A stretch of 21,470 bases of DNA from Entamoeba histolytica HM-1:IMSS (lineage: Eukaryota; Evosea; Mastigamoebida; Endamoebidae): assembly GCF_000208925.1 (NCBI RefSeq), contig NW_001915050.1, positions 6,650-28,119 on the forward strand, given 5' to 3'. Below, in pieces: positions 1-8,280 of this stretch (positions are counted from its first letter, which is position 1; every line of letters begins with the position of its first letter). Below the pieces are notes generated by a model. It saw nothing but the letters and a program-made list of their open reading frames with translations, was not told the DNA's origin and did not search any database. Made by a program: the position numbers and the translations under genes.

Positions 1-591
1 ATGATTCAATTACCCATTCGTGGTTGACAGTGTCATATGTTTTCTTAATGTCATAATATGACTCCACATATTTTGGGTATTTCTATTCTTTCTGCTGCTT
101 CATCATATAGCTATTTATTATTCCTTCTTTAGCAGCTAAAGATTGTAATTTACATCCCAGTTGATTATTACTAACTTTAAATGATTCACAATTCATGTTA
201 AGTCTTCTGTGAATCTTCTCTTTTAATATGGAGGTAAATACTTTCATTATTACGTTTGTACAACTGATAGGACGATAATTAGTGACGTCGTTCCTATCAC
301 CTCCTTTGTGGATTAATAAAGTTCTTCCACTTACCATGTCTAATGGGATGTTTTCGGGGAAGTTTAACCATTCATTGAAGATACTAAGAATGGCTTCTCT
401 TGATGATGACATCCTTTTCCAATAATACCCATATATAGTGTCTATTCATTGTGCTTTCCAGTTATTTATTTTCATTATACTTAAATTTAATTCATTTAAT
501 GTTATTATGACATTATCATAATTGAAATATCTTTCATTCCACGAGGTGATTTGTTTTATTTTCAAATTTTCTTTATTTAATATCACCTGTG
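1..591 (-). repeat. Left arm of large inverted repeat (LINE ORF2 segment)
   Basis: Position x pairs with position 5103-x on the other strand. The stretches compared by eye (1-120, 361-590) are identical apart from one mismatch near 587, and the predicted peptide of 83-412 is identical to that of 4691-5020. Similarity ends at about 591/4512. The arm is already under way at window base 1, so its real length is greater than 591. Confidence 0.95.
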
Positions 592-1433
592 TTTCATATA
601 ACGATTTCCAATATTCTAAATTAATATCGTTATTTGGGTATATTTCTTCTTTTATTTCTTCCTTATTCTAATTTTCTTGTTAGAATCAAACATGATTTTA
701 TTTGTATTGATTCTGACTATTTCATTTTTATTAAATTTAATTCTTTATTCATTGTCATCATATATTTTAGGTACTTTATTCTTTCTAGTGCTTTAACTTT
801 TATTCCTTCTTCATCATGTTCATTTAATTTCATGATGCACTTTATTCTGTACCATTTCCTTCCCTTGACCAAATCTTCTAGTCTATTTATTTTCTTTAGG
901 ATTTCTTTTATTTCATCAAATTTATCTCTTATTATTTTATTTTGGAGATAAAGGTGCATAACCATTGAAATCCTCTTCATATCATCTTGTAGATAATGCA
1001 TTCTGCTTCCTGACATTATCCATCTATTATTAATTTCTATTATTAATCGGTCAGCTTCTTTTCTTTTCCAGTAGTAATTAATGTTTGAACATTTTTCTAC
1101 GTTCATTTCTTTTATTTTATTGATGAGAGTGTTAAGATATTCTTCATCAATTTCTGTAGAGTTATTCTTTAATATGATGTTTTTTATTATTGAATTACAC
1201 TCTACTCTTCCTTCTATTATATCATTTACTTTCACTTTAATGTACCGTTTAGTGCTTTCTTTTATTTTATGTGATATTTTAATATATTTAATAAATTCTT
1301 TTTCATTATTGACATTGATGTTTATTGCTTTTATTATACTTTCTATTTGTTCATTTCTTAATTTCTTATATAATTTCTTATTTAACCAATTAATTCCAAA
1401 ACAATACAACACTTCAATTAAAATTCTATTTCT
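1..1433 (-). pseudogene. LINE ORF2, N-terminal region and start of reverse transcriptase, broken
   Basis: ORF2 begins in a different frame from ORF1 and overlaps its end. The frame carrying KQRNRILIEV and then YCFGINWLNK is open upstream of the ORF1 stop and stays open to a stop at 719-717 (231 residues from the GTG at 1412). The segment contains KGRKWYRIKC and is the usual region before RT. After a frameshift between 592 and 717 the frame continues as EYWKSLYET, then hits TGA at 448-446 (following NNWKAQ). The next stretch encodes RT motifs including LIHKGGDR and NYRPISCTN and stops at 85-83. Motif A (YDIKKTYD) is encoded at about 58-30 before the window edge. No ATG start is obvious, so translation would have depended on coupling to ORF1 or on an upstream codon. 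Non-functional as read. Confidence 0.75.
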
Positions 1434-2915
1434 TTGTTTTGTTGTATTTCTTGTCTGATTATCATCTCTTGTTTTTTGACAATCAGTGCTTTGCTTTTCT
1501 CTTCGATCTCCACTACTGTCTTTTTCATAGGAGTAGTTTCGTTCATCTCCATTGTTCCTGATGATGCTTTCCTCAGTACTGGTTGTGTATTTATCACAAG
1601 CGTCATCGTTTTCTTCTTCTCCAGTTCCTTCTGTGAGATAAAATTTTCAATATCATCTTGTTGTTTTGATATTATTTGTTTTTGTGTCTCATTTTCTTTT
1701 TGTGTGTTGTCTAATTCTTCTCTTGTTATTTCTGCAATTTCTTGGTTTTTAATTGCAATTTTTTGATATTCAGAGATTTGTTTTTCTTTATCTCTTATTT
1801 CTTTCTTTAATTCTTTAGTGTTTTCCTCTATCATTTCAATTTTCTTTTCTAGTGTGTTTGCATTTTGTTCTAGCGTTTTGTTTCTCTTTTTTAGCTTTTC
1901 AATTTCTTCCTTCATTTCTTCATTTTCTTTTTCCATCTTCTTTTTATTAGCTTGGATACTTCGGATTTTTTCTTCTTTATTATTTACTTCTGTGATTTTT
2001 CTTCCTTCTATCTCATTTATTTTTCCTTGTAGTTTTAAGTTTTCTTCTTCTAATTTTTCATTTTCTTTCTTCATTTCTTCATAATTCGTTTGAATCTTTC
2101 TATTTTGTGTTTTCATTTCTGTAATTTCTTCTTCAAATTCTTTCCTAACTATTTCTTTTGCTTTTCTCATCATTTCTTCTGAGATAGCTTGTTCTTCTTC
2201 CATTCTTTTCATACTGAATTCTTTAACTTTTTCTTGTAATTCAGTAATTTGATTTTTCAGTGCAAGTATTTCTTCTTTATCTTTTTCTTCTTCTATCTTT
2301 TCTTCTTTATTTTTTGTTTCTTCTTGTATTTTCATTATACTTTCTTTGTTATTTATTATTCTTGCAATTTTACATATTTCATTCATTTCTTTAATTGGGT
2401 TTTTGTTTTTAATTTCTGCTTCTATAGCCTTAATGTCTTTTTCCTCCCAATCTTTTGTTTTTTCTTTAAACTCTTCTTTCGTTTTTTCAATTATCTTTTT
2501 CTTTTTAATTGAATATACTTCTTGAAGAATATTATACCATCTTTTCCTCTTACCTTCATATTTTTTAAGTATTTCTTCGTATTTTCCTTCTTTCCATTCA
2601 TTTGTTATTTTTTTTTATTCTTTCTTGTATCTCTTTTATTGTTAGCCATTTATATTTGTTATTTGTATAATCTTTATTATTATTGTACTTATCTTGTTTT
2701 TTATTTGTTTTTCTTTGTGTCTTTCTTCTTCTAAACCTTTTTTCCTTGATGTATCGTTTACCTTTATTATTATAATTGTCATGCCATTTATTGCTATTGA
2801 CATTTCTTTTTTTGTTGTATGACCTTAGATTTCTATGTCTTGTTTGCTTTTCTTTACAAGACCCTAAGGTTTTACACAATAGCCATGGCATTAAAATTTG
2901 TTGTATTTCCTGCAT
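1418..2915 (-). pseudogene. LINE ORF1 (coiled-coil nucleic-acid-binding protein), one frameshift
   Basis: The reading frame opens at ATG 2915-2913 with a basic, Lys/Arg/Asn-rich segment of about 105 residues that suits RNA binding. A shift of frame is then needed near a run of nine T (2608-2616). The second frame is open from about 2610 to the TAA at 1420-1418; its first ATG is 2386-2384, but the open frame and its charged composition continue well upstream of that Met. The second part is a long charged coiled coil (Glu/Lys heptads such as EKLEEENLKLQ) ending in a short Thr/Met-rich tail. Counted across the shift, the ORF is about 499 codons, close to the roughly 500 residues I recall for EhLINE1 ORF1. 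In this family ORF1 is thought to bind element RNA. A sequencing error in the homopolymer would look the same as a real mutation. Confidence 0.75.
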
Positions 2916-2930
2916 TGGAAAAGGATGAGT

Positions 2931-4340
2931 TATTTCATTTATTAAATAAAATGAAAATGAAATTATAAAATAAATATCAATTAAATATTCATGAATAATA
3001 ATTTATTAATATTTAATAATTGAAATATCAAATAATAAAGTAACAATAATGATATATTCAATATATTCTTTATTTGATTTGTTCAATATTAGATTATTCT
3101 ATTTCATTATCATTTCATTGTCTTCATTATTTTATTTCATATTCATTTATTATTTTTTAAAATCAAATAAACAATAATATTGATATTCATTCATCATATT
3201 CATTTAATATAATAAATATACACAACATTTCAGAATAAAGAATGAATAATTAACATTGAAAATATTGAATTATTCAATATTTTGTTCAACACAAATTCAA
3301 TAAAACATATATTTTGATAATACACAAATGAAATAATAAATAGATATACAATACTAAAGAAATAATAAAAAAGAAATAAAAAGAATGAATAAATGAAAAT
3401 AGTTTTGATAAATAATAGAAGAAACAAATAGAAAAACAATGAAAACAAATAATATAAAAAGAATATAAAGATATAAAAGAATAAAAAGAAAGTATAATAA
3501 AGAATATAAAAATAATAAATCACAAAGAGGCAATAAAAGAAGAAGAGAAGAAATAAAAAGTGTATTTTTTAATGTAAAAATTAGAAATATTCAATAAAAA
3601 GTGTCTAATTTAATTATGTAAAATGATTAACATTATTTTATTATTGAAAAATATTTTACTCGTTTTATGTTTATTATTTATATGTATAACTTCATTATGA
3701 TGTTTATTATATAATCAAACATATGTGTTATGTTATTATAACATATAATAAATGATAAAATATAAATGAAAATGATATGAATATATGATATAGATTATAA
3801 AACAAAAGAATAATAAGAATAAATGATAAATAAAACGAGAAAAGATAATCAATGATATAATAATAAAATCAAAGTATAAAAGATAAAATTAATATTAATA
3901 TAAAACAAAAGAGAATAAATATAAAATGAAAATAGATATAAATGATAATAATATAAATGATGAATAAGATGAATAAACAAATACATCTAAATAGAAAAGA
4001 ATAACAATAAGAAAATCTAAATAATATAAACATAAAAAACATAAAATAAGAATAATATAATAATATATAGATAATAAGAATAACACAATGATATAAATAA
4101 TATAAACAGAGAAATAAATATAAAAATAAATATATAAAAATACGATAGATAAATAACATATAAATAAAAGAATAAAAAGAATAAAAATAAATATGATTCA
4201 TCAAATCATTTATTTCATTAATATTTCATACAAAATGAATAGAATTGATTGTAAAATATAAACATAAATATTTACATATTCTGTATTTATCATATTTTTT
4301 ATTTTTCTTTAGGAGCAAAATATAATAAATGGAAAATTCT
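2931..4340. other. Gene-free, extremely AT-rich spacer between the two LINE copies
   Basis: Almost pure A+T with simple words such as AATAAA, ATAT and AAAGAAT. From about 2931 to 3220 the plus strand mixes A and T runs; from about 3230 to 4200 it is strongly A-biased, so the minus strand reads as T-rich. Open frames here encode only Ile/Phe/Tyr/Leu low-complexity strings and are not credible genes. I see no tandem array with a fixed period, no tRNA and no snoRNA boxes. Confidence 0.8.
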
Positions 4341-4343
4341 ATT

Positions 4344-4363
4344 GATGCAAAATATTTTGCATC
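4344..4363. repeat. Perfect 20-bp palindrome
   Basis: The half-site GATGCAAAAT is followed directly by its reverse complement. Related words, TTTTGCAAA at about 4374 and GATGCATTTT at about 4391, follow within 50 bases. It lies about 150 bp before the truncated end of the plus-strand LINE. Function unknown. Confidence 0.9.
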
Positions 4364-4511
4364 TTTTTCTTATTTTTGCAAATTATTTAGATGCATTTTT
4401 TCTTTGCTAATTTTCGTACCCTAATCAGATAATAACTGGGAGTGTCGATTCTTGAATTGTATTATGGTATGTGTTGTGTGTTTCAGACGTGTTACATTCA
4501 ATCTCTCAAAG

Positions 4512-5102
4512 CACATGTGATATTAAATAAAGAAAATTTGAAAATAAAACAAATCACCTCGTGGAATGAAAGATATTTCAATTATGATAATGTCATAATA
4601 ACATTAAATGAATTAAATTTAAGTATAATGAAAATAAATAACTGGAAAGCACAATGAATAGACACTATATATGGGTATTATTGGAAAAGGATGTCATCAT
4701 CAAGAGAAGCCATTCTTAGTATCTTCAATGAATGGTTAAACTTCCCCGAAAACATCCCATTAGACATGGTAAGTGGAAGAACTTTATTAATCCACAAAGG
4801 AGGTGATAGGAACGACGTCACTAATTATCGTCCTATCAGTTGTACAAACGTAATAATGAAAGTATTTACCTCCATATTAAAAGAGAAGATTCACAGAAGA
4901 CTTAACATGAATTGTGAATCATTTAAAGTTAGTAATAATCAACTGGGATGTAAATTACAATCTTTAGCTGCTAAAGAAGGAATAATAAATAGCTATATGA
5001 TGAAGCAGCAGAAAGAATAGAAATACCCAAAATATGTGGAGTCATATTATGACATTAAGAAAACATATGACACTGTCAACCACGAATGGGTAATTGAATC
5101 AT
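4512..5102 (+). repeat. Right arm of large inverted repeat (LINE ORF2 segment)
   Basis: This is the reverse complement of 1-591. It includes the same stop codons (TGA at 4655-4657 and TAG at 5018-5020). The plus-strand element continues without interruption past 5102, so whether the repeat continues depends on sequence left of the window. Confidence 0.95.
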
Positions 5103-6856
5103 TAAAGTATTTTAATTATGAGTTTGTCATCATTGACATAATTGAAAGTATGATGACTAGATTGAAGATATTCATCGGTTATAAATTTAATGAATATCCA
5201 TAATGATTAAATTAAATAGAGGAATTTTACAAGGTGATTCACTATCAAATCTACTCTTCATCATCCAGATGAATGTAATTTCTCAAATCATCGAAGAGAA
5301 ATTCCCAAAAGCAAACCACACATTATATATGGATGATTTGAGAATAATGACGGAAAGTGGTGAAGAAATGGGAATAATCCACAATGAAATTAAAGAAATA
5401 ATAAGTTACATATTGAAATGAATGAGAAAAAGTCAGGAATGGTATTAAAAACATTAAGGAAATACCAAATAGAATGCAAAACATCCCCATAATTGAAGGT
5501 GAGGACTTGTATAAATACTTATGAATATGGCAGTCCGACGAAATTGATGACACCTTCAATTGTAAAACCATCAAAGAAAAAATGATGAAGAAGATGGAAG
5601 AAATAAACACTGATGAAAGTAGTAATAGAAGATATATTACTAGAATAAACACGGAAGTAATCAATATCTTCAGATATTCAGCATCAGTTGTAAATTGGAA
5701 AATTACAGACCTAGATAAAATTGATTTGGAGATAAGAAAATATTTAAGAAAGGCAAAATACATTGGTGCCGGAAACTCCAAAGATAGGTTGTATATCATT
5801 ATAGAAGAAATGGGTGAAGGATTAATAAATATAAGTGACGAATATGTTATTGAATTAGTAAGAACAGTGATGTACTACTGTACCAGAGTGAAATTGGAAA
5901 TAACATAATAGATAGATGGTACAGTAAGAAGGGAATATGGAATAGAATTAAAAAAAAAACAATAATTCATAAAATCAATGAAACAAAATATAAGAAATAA
6001 TAAATGAAGGGATTGAAAAGAAAAAAGAAAAAGAAGTAGTAGTAGAAATAAATAAATTATTGACAAATACATCAAAAAATGGAAGTGTCATCAAATTAGT
6101 GGATATTTTAGAAAATGATTTGAGTCAAAATGAGTAGATAAAACTACTACAGTGAAAGCATGGAAATCCATCAATATTAAAAAGAATGCATTTCTCCAAT
6201 TAACTAAAATGCATGATGGAGCAATATTTTGTGGGTATAGAAAATCAAAAATAATGAAAAATGAAAGATTGAAATACTCAACACTTTGTAAAGACAAGAT
6301 AGCTACAGTAGAACACATCTTACTATCTTGTATTAGTCATAAAAAATCACAAATGGAAAAACATGACAATAATGGTATTATAATATTGATTAATAAGAAA
6401 ATACACAAGAAATAAACAATATAAAAAACCTCCATATGAAACAATGTTCCAATATAAAGACATCACAATGATATGGAACAAACAAATAATGCATAAAAGT
6501 GAATGACAATACCACAAAATACCAGATATACGTATTAGATAAAAAGAATCAAAACTGGTCTATTATTTGATATGACTATTGTTGAATATCACAATATTAA
6601 TTGAGTCTATTTGAAGAAAAGAAATATGTATAAGAAATTAAAGAATATTCTAATGAAAATAGAAAAGTTAAAAGATGTCAAAATAATTCCAGTAGTAATT
6701 TCAATAAATGGATTAATAAATAAAGAAAGTAATAAATTAATTAAAGAATTAAAAATTGAAATTGACATCGAGAAAGAAGTTAAAAACCATGTAATAAAAA
6801 ACATGATGGATGTCATGGAATACTGTTTCAATCACAACCAAATATACTCAATATAA
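4512..6856 (+). pseudogene. LINE ORF2 fragment: reverse transcriptase plus endonuclease, multiply disrupted
   Basis: Reading across several frames gives the ordered motifs of a LINE ORF2. They are: RT motifs LIHKGGDR and NYRPISCTN (about 4785-4850); motif A YDIKKTYD, with its Asp at 5051-5053; GILQGDSL (about 5220); and the catalytic LYMDD (about 5323-5337). Next come the thumb/connection region with RINTEVINIFRYS (about 5640) and a zinc-knuckle-like segment with VEHILLSC (about 6310). The PD of the nuclease (PDIRIR, about 6523) and the closing IIPVVISINGL...YCFNH block (about 6685-6835) complete the series. Disruptions include stops at 4655-4657, 5018-5020 and about 5522-5524, frameshifts near 5200, 5418 and 5455, and several stops between 6470 and 6610. 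The zinc knuckle has lost at least one Cys. The RT catalytic Asp residues survive although the gene is dead. Confidence 0.85.
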
Positions 6857-6885
6857 ATGTTTGAAGAAGACTCATTGGGATTAGT

Positions 6886-6922
6886 CTCAGATGATTCATG
6901 AACAATAGAAGCTGGTTCTATT
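6886..6922 (+). repeat. Small hairpins in the presumed LINE 3' untranslated region
   Basis: AATAGAA (6904-6910) and TTCTATT (6916-6922) form a 7-bp stem around GCTGG. Just upstream is a second possible short stem, AGACT with AGTCT. In other LINEs a 3' hairpin can be recognised by the element's RT; here that is only a suggestion. Confidence 0.35.
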
Positions 6923-7066
6923 AATACTTAATTAATTGTTTATTATTTTTATTTTGGAAAAGTATTAATAAAAACAATTTTTCAAATAAGAAGTATATAA
7001 AAATATATTTCAAAAAATAACAGGTTAAACATCATTCTCCTTATAAAAATAAAAAAAAAATAAAGT

Positions 7067-7075
7067 ATGAACTTT
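7067..7075 (+). promoter_or_regulatory. GAAC-type promoter element of the RING-IBR-ART gene
   Basis: ATGAACTTT ends five bases before the start codon at 7081. It resembles the Entamoeba GAAC core-promoter element (consensus near AATGAACT), which lies very close to short 5' untranslated regions in this genus. Confidence 0.6.
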
Positions 7076-7080
7076 AATTA

Positions 7081-8208
7081 ATGAAAAAGCATTGTTATGA
7101 TGTAAATATTTTATCATTTGGTAATATTCAAGATGATTCAGAAAGATATAAAGAGATGGTAGAATGGGTTAATTCATATAGAGAAATAAATTTGAAAAGT
7201 TCTTTACGTCAACAAAAACCAAAAGCTTTATGTCCAATATGTAATTCTTATTTAAATCTTTCTGATACATATTGCGTAGGTGATTGTTGTCATAGGATTT
7301 GTTATGACGTTTGTTTGATAGTGTAATTATGAAAAAAGTCGTTGTATTTAATAATTTAGTGTATTAAAAAACATGTACAACAAGAGATTAATTCAAGTAA
7401 TGAATATATTATTTGTCCATGTGATCAGTGTGAATGTAAATTAGATAATGCTAATCGATTATTCAAAGATAAAATAATTTCAAGTGAATTAAAAGAAAGA
7501 TATGAAAAAAAAATGAATGATGCTTATTTAAAGAAAAATAACTATTCTCCTTGTCCATTATGTAATGGATTATTACCTCCATATGATGGTCCAAATAAAA
7601 GACATTGTAAACATTGTAACGATGACTATTGTTATAATTGTCATGAAAAATGGCATGAAGGATTTACCTGTCAACAATTTGCCAATTATAAGAAAATGAG
7701 TCCTCTTTTAAAAGAATTATTCGTTGAAGGATTAAAATTTATTAAAAACGAAAACGATATGGCATTATCAAATTGCATCATTCAATTTAACTCTATGATA
7801 TTGAATAATTGTATGTCATTTCAAAGATTTATAAATTCATTTAAGGATATTCCTTGTAATCATGCCTCTGATGGATTTTTTGCTTGGCATGGAAGTTCTG
7901 AGATAGGTGTTAAAGGGATTTGTCAAGAAGGTTTTGATCCTAAGAGAAGAAGTGGTCAAACTTATGGTATTGGAGAATATTTTGGAGTTACAGCAAAAGA
8001 CTCAGGAAATTATTTAAAAGAAAATAGTAATCATATGATTTTAACATTTATTTCAAGTAAACAGTTTAACACAGTACATAACAATTTTTGTTATGTAATA
8101 AATAACCCATTGGATTGGAGTTATTCATATTGTCTTCCATTATTTATAGTGTCATATCGTAATCATTCAGAAGTAGATTATGTGTCAAAAGAAAATTATC
8201 AAAATTAA
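7081..8208 (+). CDS. RING-IBR protein fused to a PARP-like ADP-ribosyltransferase domain (two exons, 358 aa)
   Basis: Join 7081-7308 and 7360-8208; the exons are in phase and give 358 residues. The splice completes a RING1: C51-x2-C54, C69-x-H71-x2-C74-x2-C77, then C95-P-C97-x2-C100. A canonical IBR follows: C141-x2-C144, C159-x2-C162-x4-C167-x2-C170-x4-H175-x4-C180. In RBR ubiquitin ligases a RING2 with the catalytic Cys should come next. None is visible; instead residues of about 230-345 look like a PARP catalytic fold, with WHGSS (H253), YGIGEYFG (Y283) and a final strand pair near YVINN and LFIVSYR. By my alignment the third triad position is Cys320 rather than Glu, which would fit mono-ADP-ribosylation or an inactive enzyme, not polymerisation. 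Inference: it couples ubiquitin-type zinc binding to ADP-ribosylation. Its start is supported by the GAACT element just upstream. Confidence 0.88.
7309..7359 (+). other. Intron of the RING-IBR-ART gene (51 nt)
   Basis: Starts GTTTGT and ends TTTAG, matching the Entamoeba intron form. Removal joins Asp76 to Cys77 in phase and restores the RING1 spacing; unspliced, the frame stops at 7324-7326. Confidence 0.88.
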
Positions 8209-8265
8209 TTGATTCAATTTTAAGTTTAAAAGAAAAATTAAAAACAAAACTAAACCCTAAAAATT

Positions 8266-8270
8266 GAACT
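8266..8270 (+). promoter_or_regulatory. GAACT promoter element of the NVL/Rix7-like gene
   Basis: ATTGAACT followed by a T run, ending ten bases before ATG 8281, in a 72-bp gap after the previous stop codon. Confidence 0.5.
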
Positions 8271-8280
8271 TTTTTATTTG

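Larger units (their letters stand above)
1..2930 (-). mobile_element. Degenerate EhLINE-type non-LTR retrotransposon, minus strand, 3' end outside the window
   Basis: Read on the minus strand from about 2930 down to 1, this shows the layout of Entamoeba LINEs: a lysine-rich N-terminal region, a long coiled-coil ORF1, then an overlapping ORF2 whose reverse transcriptase part starts near 600. The element carries a frameshift in ORF1, a frameshift between 592 and 717 in ORF2, and in-frame stops at 446-448 and 83-85, so it cannot make a full ORF2 protein. The 5' boundary is set only by the first ATG of ORF1 (2915-2913) and the change to low-complexity AT-rich DNA beyond it. The 3' end, endonuclease and target-site duplication lie outside the window. 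Family assignment rests on ORF architecture and RT motifs. Confidence 0.85.
4512..6930 (+). mobile_element. 5'-truncated, degenerate EhLINE-type retrotransposon, plus strand
   Basis: The element starts abruptly inside ORF2 at 4512, where similarity to the minus-strand copy stops, and runs through RT and endonuclease remnants to an ORF2 end at about 6856. A short 3' region with hairpin potential follows. Loss of the 5' part fits the truncation usual for LINE insertion. The 3' boundary is a guess based on the end of coding similarity and the hairpin at 6904-6922; no target-site duplication was identified. The next gene's promoter begins at about 7060. Confidence 0.8.

Noticed and set aside
1081..2734. 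Plus-strand open frames of Ser/Phe/Ile composition opposite LINE ORF1 and ORF2
   Set aside because: They are antisense shadows of the coiled-coil and ORF2 coding sequence.
3230..4204. Minus-strand open frames rich in Ile, Phe, Tyr and Leu that look like membrane proteins
   Set aside because: They are translations of simple A/T repeats, overlap each other in several frames and have no promoter context.
6611..6856. Separate small gene of 81 residues
   Set aside because: Its sequence (IIPVVISINGL to YCFNH) is the C-terminal end of the LINE endonuclease, in line with the preceding ORF2 remnants.
8278..8280. Start of the NVL/Rix7-like ATPase at 8278
   Set aside because: The codon there is TTG; the next codon, 8281, is ATG and lies ten bases after a GAACT element.
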